This document shows, in pieces, positions 16,574 through 24,994 of a DNA stretch of 64,000 nt. Both the position numbers and the translations under genes were made by a program. Where the stretch lies: positions 1 to 64,000 of the forward strand of contig NZ_SMFP01000011.1 in assembly GCF_004348975.1 (NCBI RefSeq). The letters run 5' to 3'. Source of the stretch: Antarcticimicrobium sediminis (GTDB lineage Bacteria > Pseudomonadota > Alphaproteobacteria > Rhodobacterales > Rhodobacteraceae). The notes beneath the pieces were generated by a model, which saw only the letters and a program-made list of their open reading frames with translations, made no database searches and was not told the DNA's origin. Within the stretch, counting starts at the first letter, position 1. Each line of letters opens with the position of its first letter.

Positions 16574-17014
16574 TCAGGCTCCTTCTGGCGCTGGCCCGAA
16601 CTGCGCCATAACCTGCGCTTCGGTCATCACCTCATGTTCGCCGGCAAACGCGAACGCGTCGGGTTTGCGGTCAATGAAGATCTCGCGCGTCATGCGCAGG
16701 CCGTCGGCGTTGTCGAACAGGCCGATCGGTATTTCGTAATTTCCCTTGTACGGGCCCTCTGCGGTCACCCTATACCACAGGCCCGAGCCGCAGCGGTCAC
16801 ACCAAGCCCGCTCGGCCCAGTCCGACGACTGGATGCGCCGGATGTGCTCGCTGCCCTGCCAGTCGATATCGTTTTCGTTCACGCTCACCGCCAACAGCGC
16901 CGAGCCAGCCCAGCGTTGGCACATCTTGCAATGGCATGCGCCGAACTCCCGACTCGGGTCGTGGGCGGTGAATCGCACCGCGCCGCACATGCATTTCCCG
17001 TTTCGATCCGTCAT
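16574..17014 (-). CDS. GFA/CENP-V-like zinc-binding protein
   Basis: This 146-residue protein has the glutathione-dependent formaldehyde-activating (GFA) domain. Conserved zinc ligands are visible: C8 and C10 (CMCG), C27, C29 and C32 (CHCKMC), and C72 and C75 (CDRCG). Many GFA-domain proteins do not act on formaldehyde, so the reaction is unknown. It lies between gltD and gltB, two bases before the gltB start, which forces co-transcription with glutamate synthase. Most bacteria have gltB and gltD adjacent, so this insertion is unusual. The ATG has GGAGAAG upstream. Confidence 0.85.
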   Translation of the reverse strand: MTDRNGKCMCGAVRFTAHDPSREFGACHCKMCQRWAGSALLAVSVNENDIDWQGSEHIRRIQSSDWAERAWCDRCGSGLWYRVTAEGPYKGNYEIPIGLFDNADGLRMTREIFIDRKPDAFAFAGEHEVMTEAQVMAQFGPAPEGA

Positions 17015-17055
17015 CCTTGGCTTCTCCAGCTTAGGTCACGTCACCTGACTGTTTT

Positions 17056-17087
17056 GCTGCACTGCAGCAGAAATGCTGCGATGCAGC
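17056..17087 (-). other. Stable hairpin between gltD and the GFA-like gene
   Basis: GCTGCACTGCAGCA (17056-17069) pairs with 17074-17087 at 13 of 14 positions around a 4-nt loop. It lies 58 bases after the gltD stop inside the presumed operon. There is no U-tract in the direction of transcription, so an RNA processing or stability element is more likely than a terminator. Confidence 0.45.
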
Positions 17088-17145
17088 GGAGTTTGAGCGT
17101 TGCCCCGGGGTGCGTTCTCCGAACCCCGGTTTTCGCGGGCTGTCG

Positions 17146-18585
17146 CTATTGTGCGGCAACCGCCTCCGGGAGGCTGAACCGCTCCAGAATAGCCTGCGCA
17201 CAATCGCGTCCGTCGCGGATCGCCCAGACCACCAGGCTGGCGCCGCGCACGATGTCACCGACCGCATAGACCCCGTCCAGCGCCGTGGCGCCACTGGTGA
17301 ACTCGGCCTTGACGGTGCCCCAACGGGTCACCTCCAACGCCTCCGTATCCCAGAGCTTGGGCAGATCCTCGGGCTCGAACCCCAGCGCCTTGATCACCAG
17401 ATCGGCGTCTTCGACATAATCGGCGCCCTCGATCACTTCGGGGGATTGCCGTCCGGTCACGTCTGGCGCGCCCAGACGCATCTTTTGCACCATCACGCCA
17501 GACACTGCGCCATCCTTGTCGGCAAAGCCCTTGGGCGCGCGCAACCATTCGAACACAACGCCCTCTTCCTCGGCGTTCTGCACCTCGCGCTGCGAGCCGG
17601 GCATGTTTGCACGGTCGCGGCGGTACAGGCATTTGACCGATGTCGCGCCTTCGCGGATCGAGGTGCGGACACAGTCCATCGCGGTGTCACCGCCGCCGAT
17701 CACCACCACGCGCTTGCCCTCAGCGGACAGCGCCCCGTTGTCATAGTCTTCCACCGCATCGCCAAAGCTTTTGCGGTTGGATGCGGTCAGGAAATCAAGC
17801 GCGCGCACGACCCCCTTGGCGCCACTGCCCGGCATTTCCAGATCGCGCGACTTGTAGACCCCGGTGGCGATGATCACCGCGTCATGCTTTGCACGGATCG
17901 CCTCGAACGAGATATCCACGCCGACGGCGCAATTCAGCACAAAGTTGACGCCGCCCGCTGCCAGCAGGTCGTTGCGGCGCATCACGATGTCTTTCTCCAA
18001 CTTGAAGCCGGGGATACCGTACATCATCAACCCGCCAGCACGGTCAGAGCGGTCATAGACCGTCACCTGAATACCGGCGCGGCGCAGCATGTCCGCCGCC
18101 GCCAACCCGCCGGGGCCGGCCCCGATGATGCCAACGCTTTCGGTCCGCTCCTGCGCCGGGTCGATCGGCTGCACCCAGCCCTCGTCCCAGGCTGTATCGG
18201 TGATGTATTTTTCCACCGCGCCGATCGTCACGGTGCCGTGGCCCGATTGTTCGATCACGCAGTTGCCTTCGCACAGGCGATCCTGCGGGCAGATGCGGCC
18301 GCAGACCTCGGGAAAGGTATTGGTCGCCTGGCTCAGCTCATAGGCTTCTTTCAGTCGCCCGGTCGCGGTCAGACGCAGCCAGTCGGGGATGTTGTTGTGC
18401 AACGGACAATGCGACTGACAATAGGGCACACCGCATTGGCTGCACCGGCTGGCCTGTTCCTTGGCCTTTTCGTCCGCGAACTCGGCATAGATTTCATGGA
18501 AATCGGTGCGGCGTTGATCCGCAACGCGCTTGACTGGCATGTCCCGTCCGATCTGGACGAATTTCAGCATCGGTTGTTTGGCCAC
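17146..18585 (-). CDS. gltD: Glutamate synthase (NADPH), small subunit
   Basis: This FAD- and Fe-S-containing beta subunit passes electrons from NADPH to GltB. It has 479 residues. The N-terminal Fe-S domain has Cys clusters (CSQCGVPYCQSHCP and CGRICPQDRLCEGNC). A FAD Rossmann motif (GAGPGGLAAA) lies near residue 155 and an NADPH motif (GGGDTAMDCVRT) near residue 290. The start is GTG at 18585, with GGAG eight bases upstream; an in-frame ATG at 18570 lacks a ribosome site. It is first in the operon with the GFA-like gene and gltB. Confidence 0.97.
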   Translation of the reverse strand: MAKQPMLKFVQIGRDMPVKRVADQRRTDFHEIYAEFADEKAKEQASRCSQCGVPYCQSHCPLHNNIPDWLRLTATGRLKEAYELSQATNTFPEVCGRICPQDRLCEGNCVIEQSGHGTVTIGAVEKYITDTAWDEGWVQPIDPAQERTESVGIIGAGPGGLAAADMLRRAGIQVTVYDRSDRAGGLMMYGIPGFKLEKDIVMRRNDLLAAGGVNFVLNCAVGVDISFEAIRAKHDAVIIATGVYKSRDLEMPGSGAKGVVRALDFLTASNRKSFGDAVEDYDNGALSAEGKRVVVIGGGDTAMDCVRTSIREGATSVKCLYRRDRANMPGSQREVQNAEEEGVVFEWLRAPKGFADKDGAVSGVMVQKMRLGAPDVTGRQSPEVIEGADYVEDADLVIKALGFEPEDLPKLWDTEALEVTRWGTVKAEFTSGATALDGVYAVGDIVRGASLVVWAIRDGRDCAQAILERFSLPEAVAAQ

Positions 18586-18813
18586 GGGTCAGACTCCATG
18601 ATTGCTTGGCTGCGCTTGTTTATGAGAAGTCAAAGAGGATTAAAAGTCATAGGTGCTGACCTAGTTTTACTTTTTATTGCCGCACCGCGGCGTCAGGCGA
18701 AAGTTTTACCTATTTTTAGGTATCAATCCGGACCCAAATGGGAACTTTTCATTCCGCCACAAACACTTATACATGTTGTGACCACACCCCCTCCCGTCCG
18801 GACACATCGCACC
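18586..18813. promoter_or_regulatory. Divergent gltD/uppP promoter region with two palindromes
   Basis: This AT-richer 228-bp region holds TAGGT-N4-ACCTA at 18650-18663 and the mirrored ACCTA-N4-TAGGT at 18708-18721, 58 bp apart centre to centre. Both are perfect 5-bp inverted repeats built from the same half-site. They lie between divergent genes where a glt or cell-wall regulator would bind. No regulator is identified. Confidence 0.35.
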
Positions 18814-19617
18814 ATGCCCATCCTACAGCTGTTTCTCGTCGCCGTGATTCAGGGAATTACCGAATTCCTGCCGATTTCCTCATCGGGTCACCTGATTCTT
18901 TTCCCCCAACTGACCGGATTGCAGGACCAAGGTCAGGTGATCGATGTGGCCGTGCATATGGGCACCCTCGGGGCGGTGGTCACCTATTTCTGGCGCGACG
19001 TGAAGCTGGGTCTTGGCGGATTGCCCCAGCTTTTGCGGGGTCGGGCCGACAGTCCCGGCGCGCGGTTGGCGCTGGGGTTGATCATCGCCACCCTTCCGGT
19101 GGTGCTGGTTGGTGTCGTGCTGCATTTCACCCACATTGATGAGGCGATGCGCTCGATCACCGTGATCGGCTGGACCATGCTTATCTTCGGGCTGGTGCTA
19201 TTCTGGGCGGATCAGCGTGGCGCCAGCACAAAAAGCGCGGCGGACTGGAGCCCGCGTGATGCGCTGATCATGGGGCTTTGGCAGGCGGTGGCGCTGATTC
19301 CCGGCACCTCGCGTTCGGGCATCACCATCACCAGCGCCCGCTACATGGGGTATGCGCGAAACGAGGCGGCGCGGCTGTCGATGCTGATGTCGATCCCCAC
19401 CATCCTCGCCTCTGGTGTGCTGCTGGGAGCCGAGGTCGCGATCGAAGCGAATGGGGCTGTGATCCGCGACGGGGCGCTGGCCGCGTTGTTCGCCTTTTTC
19501 TCGGCGCTGCTGGCGCTTACCCTGATGATGCGGTTGTTGCGCAGCGTCAGCTTCACGCCCTATGTGGTCTATCGGGTGATCCTGGGCGTCGGTCTGCTGG
19601 TCATCGCCTATTCGTAA
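18814..19617 (+). CDS. uppP: Undecaprenyl-diphosphate phosphatase
   Basis: This integral membrane enzyme recycles undecaprenyl diphosphate to the monophosphate carrier for cell-wall synthesis, and confers bacitracin tolerance when abundant. At 267 residues it matches the BacA family. The conserved EFLPISSSGH motif is at about residues 17-26, and the second catalytic block PGTSRSGITIT near residue 160. About seven to eight hydrophobic helices are apparent. The reading frame stays open far upstream, but homology begins at MPILQLFLVAVIQG, so ATG 18814 is taken; no strong ribosome site is seen. Confidence 0.96.
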   Translation: MPILQLFLVAVIQGITEFLPISSSGHLILFPQLTGLQDQGQVIDVAVHMGTLGAVVTYFWRDVKLGLGGLPQLLRGRADSPGARLALGLIIATLPVVLVGVVLHFTHIDEAMRSITVIGWTMLIFGLVLFWADQRGASTKSAADWSPRDALIMGLWQAVALIPGTSRSGITITSARYMGYARNEAARLSMLMSIPTILASGVLLGAEVAIEANGAVIRDGALAALFAFFSALLALTLMMRLLRSVSFTPYVVYRVILGVGLLVIAYS

Positions 19618-19621
19618 GGCC

Positions 19622-19639
19622 GCACCCGGTTACGGGTGC
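19622..19639. terminator. Small hairpin between convergent uppP and the NDUFA9-like gene
   Basis: GCACCCG-GTTA-CGGGTGC is a perfect 7-bp stem with a tetraloop, five bases after the uppP stop. No U-tract follows, so this is a weak terminator candidate. Confidence 0.4.
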
Positions 19640-19660
19640 AGCGTGTTGTAGGGCAACCTG

Positions 19661-20644
19661 TTATGGGCGCAGCTTGCGGCCAGAGCGCATCAGGTCCGCA
19701 TATTGACCTGCAGGGCGGAACTTCCACAAGTATTCCGGCAGCACCGATTCCATCGTGGTGGGGATGATCCCCAGCGCGTCAAATCCCCGCGCGCCGTCGT
19801 TTACGACATTGTCATGCGCAAGGTTGTGCAGCTGATCGCGGGTCAGAACCTTGTTTTTCAGCAAGCCAAAGCTAACGAACTGGACCAGATCCAGCACCCC
19901 GGCCATGATCCCGGCGATCCAGAACGGCAGGCCAAGGACGATCCGACGACGCTGGATTACCTCCAGCAGGGTGGCCATCAGCTCGCGGAAGCTGGCCACG
20001 CGCGGCCCGCCCAGCTCATAAACACCGGGCGTGGCTTGACCCAGCAGCGCCAGTTCAGCGGCATGGGCCACATCATCCACATAGACCGGCTGGAACTTGG
20101 TCGCGGCCGCCGCGATCGGCAGGAACGGCCCCATCCGGGTCATTGCCCCGAACCGGTTAAAGAACTGATCCTCTGCCCCGAAGATAACCGAGGGGCGCAG
20201 GATCACCGCGTCGGGCATGTGGCGCAAAACCGCCGCCTCGCCCGCGGCTTTGGTCCGGGCATAGGCGCTGTTGGACTTGGCATCCGCTCCGATGGCCGAG
20301 ATATGCACCATCTGCGCAACACCCTGTTCGGCGGCGATCCGGGCAATCCGCTCGGCTCCGGCCTCTTGGATGGCGGCAAAGCTATTCCTGCCCGCTTCGG
20401 CCAGAAGACCAACGCAGTTCACGACCGCATCGGCCCCTTGCATCATCGCGGCAACCGACTCGTCGTCGCGGATATTGCACAGCAGCGGCTCGATCTGTCC
20501 GACCGCGCCATAGGTCTTTACGAACATCGCCTCGTTCGGGCGACGCACGGCAACACGGATACGCCAGCCGGCTTTTGCCATGCGGCGTACGATATAGCGG
20601 CCGACAAAGCCCGATCCGCCGTAGATGGTGACCAGTTTCGACAT
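19661..20644 (-). CDS. NAD(P)-binding protein of the complex I NDUFA9 subunit family
   Basis: This 327-residue protein has an atypical short-chain dehydrogenase fold. The N-terminal nucleotide motif is YGGSGFVGRYIV (GGSGFxG, about residues 9-16). The family-typical central ILRPSVIFGAEDQFFNRF segment and the C-terminal PPAGQYADLM-like ending (RPAGQYADLM) follow. Mitochondrial NDUFA9 is an accessory subunit of NADH dehydrogenase; in alphaproteobacteria the homologue may assist complex I or quinone-linked functions. It stands alone, convergent with uppP and divergent from tRNA-Leu. Catalytic activity is unproven. Confidence 0.88.
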   Translation of the reverse strand: MSKLVTIYGGSGFVGRYIVRRMAKAGWRIRVAVRRPNEAMFVKTYGAVGQIEPLLCNIRDDESVAAMMQGADAVVNCVGLLAEAGRNSFAAIQEAGAERIARIAAEQGVAQMVHISAIGADAKSNSAYARTKAAGEAAVLRHMPDAVILRPSVIFGAEDQFFNRFGAMTRMGPFLPIAAAATKFQPVYVDDVAHAAELALLGQATPGVYELGGPRVASFRELMATLLEVIQRRRIVLGLPFWIAGIMAGVLDLVQFVSFGLLKNKVLTRDQLHNLAHDNVVNDGARGFDALGIIPTTMESVLPEYLWKFRPAGQYADLMRSGRKLRP

Positions 20645-20809
20645 GGCATCGCTCCTGCTTCTTTGTTCATTCCCGATCTACCGCCCCATGCCCAGCGGAA
20701 CAAGGTGGAAAAACACCGCAGCCGCCGCCCGCCGCCGCTCTTGGCTGGGGGTGTCCGAACCCCTGTCGCGAGAAAATGAAAAAAGTTCGAAGCGGCGCGG
20801 AAAATCCGT

Positions 20810-20837
20810 TTGACACCCCCCCCGAACATACTTAGAG
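20810..20837 (+). promoter_or_regulatory. tRNA-Leu promoter
   Basis: A TTGACA -35 box (20810-20815) is followed after 16 bp by TTAGAG (20832-20837). The tRNA starts 18 bases further on. The same -10 hexamer serves tRNA-Lys at 29200. Confidence 0.6.
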
Positions 20838-20855
20838 AACGGCCTCACGACACCT

Positions 20856-20941
20856 GCCCAGGTGGCGGAATGGTAGACGCGCTAGCTTCAGGTGCTAGTG
20901 TCTGTATGGACGTGGAGGTTCGAGTCCTCTCCTGGGCACCA
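20856..20941 (+). tRNA. tRNA-Leu (anticodon CAG)
   Basis: This is an 86-nt class II tRNA with a 7-bp acceptor stem (GCCCAGG/CCTGGGC), a D-arm with GGTAGACGC, the anticodon loop CTTCAGG reading CUG codons, a long variable arm (TGTCTGTATGGACGT) and the T-arm GGTTCGAGTCC. The 3' CCA is encoded. A rho-independent terminator follows directly. Confidence 0.98.
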
Positions 20942-20948
20942 TAAAACC

Positions 20949-20993
20949 AAAAAACCCGTGAAAGCTTCGGTTTTCAAGGGTTTTTTGTTTTTG
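20949..20993 (+). terminator. Rho-independent terminator of tRNA-Leu
   Basis: AAAAAACCC (20949-20957) and GGGTTTTTT (20978-20986) extend through an inner TGAAA/TTTCA stem, followed by GTTTTTG. It starts eight bases after the tRNA. Confidence 0.85.
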
Positions 20994-21268
20994 CCCCCAA
21001 TTCCTCCCCACAAACTGCCACATGCAGATTTCGCGCCGCTTGAGCGTCGAATTCGGGCGATGGAGCGGTTGCGAACCCTGTCGTTGGGGCGTTTGCACAG
21101 CCGGAAATTGGGTTCCTTCGACGAAACCCCTTCCCTGCAAGGGTGAAAACACGCATAAATCGCCGCAATTGGGGTTGACCCGCGCCACTATGCGTTGTGT
21201 TTGACCACCATATAACGCTAACATTACGCAATGAGGCCCAAGATCGGGCGGACGAAGGAGACAGAAAA
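20994..21268. other. Intergenic region before the HU gene
   Basis: No gene is supported in this stretch. It should contain the HU promoter; TTGACC at 21201 is a possible -35, but no convincing -10 follows at normal spacing. GAAGGAG at 21254-21260 is the HU ribosome site. Confidence 0.4.
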
Positions 21269-21556
21269 ATGTCAAAACCGATGACCAAGACTCAGCTTGT
21301 CGCCGCTTTGGCCGAGGAAATGGGCGCCGACAAGAAAGCTGCAGGCACTGCGCTGGACGCGATCACTGCGCTGATCACGCGCGAAGTATCGGGCGGCGGC
21401 GCCGTGACTCTGCCGGGCGTTGGCAAAATCTATTGCCGTGAACGCCCCGAGCGCATGGTGCGCAACCCCGCCACTGGCGAACAGTTCCAGAAAGAGGCCG
21501 ACAAGGTGGTCAAGATGACCATCGCGAAGGCCCTGAAGGACAGCGTGAACGCCTGA
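21269..21556 (+). CDS. HU family nucleoid DNA-binding protein
   Basis: This 95-residue, dimeric, histone-like protein bends and packs DNA. It starts MSKPMTKTQLVAALAEEMG. Instead of the very common GFGTF...R arm it has the beta-arm region LPGVGKIYCRERPERMVRNPATGEQ, which keeps the R-x-RNPxTGE core near residues 63-73 with the conserved proline. The frame is open to 21197, but ATG 21269 has GAAGGAG in place and the family N-terminus. It has a strong own terminator at 21583-21615 and is monocistronic. Confidence 0.95.
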   Translation: MSKPMTKTQLVAALAEEMGADKKAAGTALDAITALITREVSGGGAVTLPGVGKIYCRERPERMVRNPATGEQFQKEADKVVKMTIAKALKDSVNA

Positions 21557-21582
21557 TTGGCCTGAACGCGAATTCTATTGAA

Positions 21583-21615
21583 CAGGGCCACCGGATCGGG
21601 TGGCCCTGTTTCGTT
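21583..21615 (+). terminator. Rho-independent terminator of the HU gene
   Basis: CAGGGCCACC (21583-21592) and GGTGGCCCTG (21599-21608) form a perfect 10-bp stem with a 6-nt loop, followed by TTTCGTTT. Confidence 0.88.
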
Positions 21616-21711
21616 TGTGGGGCCGGTTTTCGGGCGTGATTGACAGAGGGGCCGGTTGCGTTGACCGGGCGTCTCTCATACATCGCGCGGGCGCCCAGAA
21701 GGAACCCGCCC

Positions 21712-22599
21712 GTGAGCCGCATCACCAAAATCGCAATCGGAAGTCTGCTGGTCGGAATCGTCGTCCTGGCGATCAAGCTGCTGGCTTGGCGCATGACCGG
21801 CTCGGTCGCGCTGTTGTCGGATGCGCTGGAAAGCATCGTCAATGTGGCCACCGCCGCTGCGGCGTTGGCGGCGGTGCTGTATGCCCGTCGGCCCGCGGAT
21901 GCGAACCACCCCTATGGCCATCACAAGGCCGAGCTGTTCAGCGCCGTGCTTGAGGGGGTGATGATCGTGGTGGCCGCGCTCGTCATCCTGCACGAGGCTT
22001 GGGGCGCCTTTTTTCAGCCGCGCCAGATCACCGCACCATTGGCCGGGCTTCTGGTCAATGGCGTGGCCAGTGTGCTGAACGGGATCTGGTGCTGGGTGTT
22101 GATTACCCAGGGCCGCAGCCTGCGGTCGCCGGCGCTGCTGGCCGATGGCAGGCATCTGCGCACCGATGTGGTCTCGTCGGTGGGGGTCGTCTTTGGCGTG
22201 CTGGTCGCGGTGGCGACCGGGGTGGCGTGGCTGGATCCGCTGATGGCAGTACTGGTGGCGCTGAACATCCTCTGGGCCGGTTGGGTTGTGATGCGCCAAT
22301 CGGTGGGCGGGCTGATGGATGAATCCCTGCCTGAGGAAACGCTGCAAGAGGTGCGCACCGTAATCGCGCAAGAGGCCACCGGCGCCTATCAGGCGCATGA
22401 CCTGCGCACCCGGTCCGCCGGGAGCGCCTCTTTTGTCGAGTTTCATCTGGTGGTGCCGGGCGAGGTGAGCGTGAATCAGGCGCATGAAGTCTGTGACCGG
22501 GTTGAGGCGGCGCTGGAAAAGGTACTACCCGGCAGCGTCATCACCATCCATGTAGAGCCCGAGGACAAGGCCAAGCGCACCGGAATCACGGTGCGTTAA
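21712..22599 (+). CDS. Cation diffusion facilitator (CDF) family transporter
   Basis: This inner-membrane antiporter exports divalent metals (Zn, Fe, Mn or Co) in exchange for protons. It has 295 residues from a GTG start at 21712, chosen because AAGGAA lies eight bases upstream and the homology begins at SRITKIAIGSLLVG. There are six predicted helices. Metal-site residues are visible in helix II (LLSDALESIVN), in HPYGHHKAELFSAV after it, and in helix V (HLRTDVVSSVGV). A C-terminal cytoplasmic ferredoxin-like domain (about 210-290) completes the family pattern. Metal specificity cannot be read reliably. Confidence 0.92.
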   Translation: MSRITKIAIGSLLVGIVVLAIKLLAWRMTGSVALLSDALESIVNVATAAAALAAVLYARRPADANHPYGHHKAELFSAVLEGVMIVVAALVILHEAWGAFFQPRQITAPLAGLLVNGVASVLNGIWCWVLITQGRSLRSPALLADGRHLRTDVVSSVGVVFGVLVAVATGVAWLDPLMAVLVALNILWAGWVVMRQSVGGLMDESLPEETLQEVRTVIAQEATGAYQAHDLRTRSAGSASFVEFHLVVPGEVSVNQAHEVCDRVEAALEKVLPGSVITIHVEPEDKAKRTGITVR

Positions 22600-22832
22600 A
22601 GCTTCGTTAGGCTCTGTTTCGCGGCAATTTGGCCCCGCTTCCAACTTAGGGATCGGTTTAGGCGCACTCCTGCGGCCCTGTTCCGCCAAGAGGGGGCCGG
22701 TGATGGGGGCACAAACCGGGGCGGCAACGGGTGGCAATCCAACGCCGGCTTGCCGCAGCTGCACACAAACCCTTTGCAAGCGGGCGCTATCGCCCTATGA
22801 GTGTGGCACAATTTGCCCCGAGGGACCCCAAC

Positions 22833-23507
22833 ATGCAGATGCTAGGCACTTTCATCAAACCGATGCATCGCGAGGGGATCAAGTTCGTCGCGATTTTTGC
22901 CGCCGTCACCGTTGTTCTGTTCCTGATCTCAGAGGTTCTGGGTTGGATCGGCGTCGGCCTGACTGTGTGGTGCTATTACTTCTTTCGTGATCCCGAACGG
23001 GTGACACCGCCGCGCGAGGGGCTGGTCGTCAGCCCCGCCGATGGCATCGTGTCGCTGATCGAACCGGCGGTGCCGCCCGCCGAACTGGGGATGCCGGATC
23101 AACCGCTGACCCGCGTCAGCGTGTTCATGAGCGTGTTCAACTGCCACGTGAACCGCACGCCGATCGCGGGCGAGATCACCGCCATCGCCTATCGTCCGGG
23201 CAAGTTTTTCAATGCCTCGCTGGACAAGGCCAGCGTCGACAACGAACGCAACAGTCTGGCGATCCGCATGGCAGACGGCCGCAGCCTTGCCGTGGTGCAG
23301 ATCGCCGGTCTGGTGGCCCGCCGCATCGTTTGTTTCACCGAGATCGGCGCCAAGATGCAGACCGGTGAACGGTTCGGCCTGATCCGCTTTGGCTCGCGGC
23401 TTGATGTCTATCTGCCCGAGGGGGTGGAGCCGATGGTTGAGATCGGGCAAACCATGGTCGCCGGCGAAACCGTGCTGGCCGATCTGCTTCTCCCTGAGCG
23501 AGCATAG
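22833..23507 (+). CDS. psd: Phosphatidylserine decarboxylase proenzyme (short, PSD-A type)
   Basis: This enzyme decarboxylates phosphatidylserine to phosphatidylethanolamine at the inner membrane. It has 224 residues from ATG 22833, which has GAGGGA upstream; ATG 22797 is an alternative that adds 12 residues. A membrane helix pair lies at about residues 19-50, then [13 protein letters not shown], and [18 protein letters not shown] (catalytic His region). Self-cleavage is expected at Gly-Ser in [11 protein letters not shown] near the C-terminus, producing the pyruvoyl group. It is followed by pssA and pmtA, which completes a phosphatidylserine-PE-PC route. Confidence 0.95.
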   Translation: MQMLGTFIKPMHREGIKFVAIFAAVTVVLFLISEVLGWIGVGLTVWCYYFFRDPERVTPPREGLVVSPADGIVSLIEPAVPPAELGMPDQPLTRVSVFMSVFNCHVNRTPIAGEITAIAYRPGKFFNASLDKASVDNERNSLAIRMADGRSLAVVQIAGLVARRIVCFTEIGAKMQTGERFGLIRFGSRLDVYLPEGVEPMVEIGQTMVAGETVLADLLLPERA

Positions 23508-23518
23508 AAACGGGCACC

Positions 23519-24271
23519 ATGACAGAGGCACCTGAGAAGATTCGGTCGGAATTCGGGCTGATCCAGCTCCTGCCGAACATGATGACCATCGCGGCGATCT
23601 GCGCCGGGCTTTCGGCAATCCGTTTCGGTGTGCATGGGGAATATTCCCTGGCGGTGCGGCTGATTTTGGTCGCCGGGATTTTGGATGGGCTGGACGGGCG
23701 GGTCGCACGGCTTTTGCGCAGCGACAGCAAGACCGGGGCCGAGCTGGATTCGCTGGCCGATTTTCTCAATTTCGGCGTTGCCCCGCCGCTGGTGATCTAT
23801 TTCTGGGCCATGCAGGACATGCGCAACGCCGCGTGGCTGGCGGTGCTGGTCTTTGCGGTGTGCTGCGTGATGCGGCTGGCGCGTTTCAACGTCTCGGCCA
23901 AGTCCGAGGACAAGGAAAGCGAGACCGCCTATTTCGTCGGCATCCCCTCGCCGGCCGGGGCGCTGCTGGTGCTGCTTCCGATCATTTTCTCGTTTGCCTT
24001 TCCCGCCGCGCCCAAGCTGCCGGATGTTGTGCTGTGTCTTTATATCGTGGCGATCGGCCTTTTGCTGATCAGCCGCATTCCCACCTGGTCTTTCAAAACA
24101 ACCAAGATCTCGCGTGAGAACGTCAAATTCTTTCTTGTCAGCTTTGCTTTTGTCGCTGCCGGTGTCGTGACCTATGCCTGGATCACATTGGTGGTGCTGT
24201 GCCTCGCCTATGTGGGAACGATCATTTGGGCCCTGATCGTGAAGCCCCACCAGACCCACAAAGAAGAGTGA
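23519..24271 (+). CDS. pssA: CDP-diacylglycerol-serine O-phosphatidyltransferase
   Basis: This membrane enzyme makes phosphatidylserine from CDP-diacylglycerol and serine. It has 250 residues. The CDP-alcohol phosphatidyltransferase signature D-x2-DG-x2-AR-x8-G-x3-D-x3-D is complete (DGLDGRVARLL ... GAELDSLAD, about residues 58-83). Multiple hydrophobic helices follow to the C-terminus. It begins 11 bases after psd and is the middle gene of psd-pssA-pmtA. Confidence 0.96.
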   Translation: MTEAPEKIRSEFGLIQLLPNMMTIAAICAGLSAIRFGVHGEYSLAVRLILVAGILDGLDGRVARLLRSDSKTGAELDSLADFLNFGVAPPLVIYFWAMQDMRNAAWLAVLVFAVCCVMRLARFNVSAKSEDKESETAYFVGIPSPAGALLVLLPIIFSFAFPAAPKLPDVVLCLYIVAIGLLLISRIPTWSFKTTKISRENVKFFLVSFAFVAAGVVTYAWITLVVLCLAYVGTIIWALIVKPHQTHKEE

Positions 24272-24275
24272 TCCC

Positions 24276-24896
24276 TTGGATATCAAAACCATTCAGACCT
24301 CCTATGCGCGTTGGGCGCCGATCTATGACAAGACGTTCGGGGCGATCACCAATGACGGTCGGCGTCGGGCGGTCGGCTATATCAATTCTGGCTCTGGTCA
24401 TGTGCTGGAGGTCGGGGTCGGAACCGGGTTGTCGCTGGGGCATTATCGGCCCGACATGAAGGTGACCGGGATCGATTTCAGCGAAGAAATGCTGGCAAAG
24501 GCCCGCACCAAGGTGCAGGAGGTCGGGCTGCGTCAGGTGGTCGAACTGCGCCAGATGGATGCGCGCGCGCTGGATTTCCCCGATAACAGTTTCGACACGG
24601 TGACGGCGATGCATGTGCTCTCCGTGGTACCCGAGCCCGAGCGCGTGATGTCCGAGATTGCCCGTGTGTGCAAACCCGGGGGGCGGGTGGTGATCACCAA
24701 CCATTTCAAGCGCACCAGCGGGCCGCTCGCGGCGCTCGAGCGGGTCTCGGCACCCTTTGCCAACGTGTTGGGCTGGCATTCCGATTTCGCCATCGAGAGG
24801 GTTCTGGGGGAACCGTCTTTGACAGTGGAAGAACGCACCAGCCTGCCGCCGCTGGGGATGATGACCTTCCTGCTGCTGCGCAAGACCGGCGGCTGA
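24276..24896 (+). CDS. pmtA: Phosphatidylethanolamine N-methyltransferase (Rhodobacter-type PmtA)
   Basis: This soluble SAM-dependent methyltransferase would convert PE to phosphatidylcholine in three steps. It has 206 residues: YARWAPIYDKTFG at the N-terminus, SAM motif I LEVGVGTGLSL near residue 43, GIDFSEEML, and CKPGGRVVITNHF. The start is TTG at 24276, four bases after the pssA stop, with AAGAAGAG upstream. The call as PmtA rests on motif resemblance and on the psd-pssA context; a generic or ubiquinone-type methyltransferase is the alternative. Confidence 0.8.
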   Translation: MDIKTIQTSYARWAPIYDKTFGAITNDGRRRAVGYINSGSGHVLEVGVGTGLSLGHYRPDMKVTGIDFSEEMLAKARTKVQEVGLRQVVELRQMDARALDFPDNSFDTVTAMHVLSVVPEPERVMSEIARVCKPGGRVVITNHFKRTSGPLAALERVSAPFANVLGWHSDFAIERVLGEPSLTVEERTSLPPLGMMTFLLLRKTGG

Positions 24897-24994
24897 CGGC
24901 GGGCGCAGGGCCTGCGCTGTCGCCTGCGTCCACTTGTCTTCCCTTGACCTAGCGTCTAGCCCTTTTGCGGACATATGACGCAGCCGGAGGCTTC

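Noticed and set aside
17110..19617. An 835-codon open frame on the plus strand ending with uppP
   Set aside because: Only the last 267 codons (from 18814) match UppP. The first part runs antisense through gltD, has low-complexity His/Arg/Ala composition and no family features.
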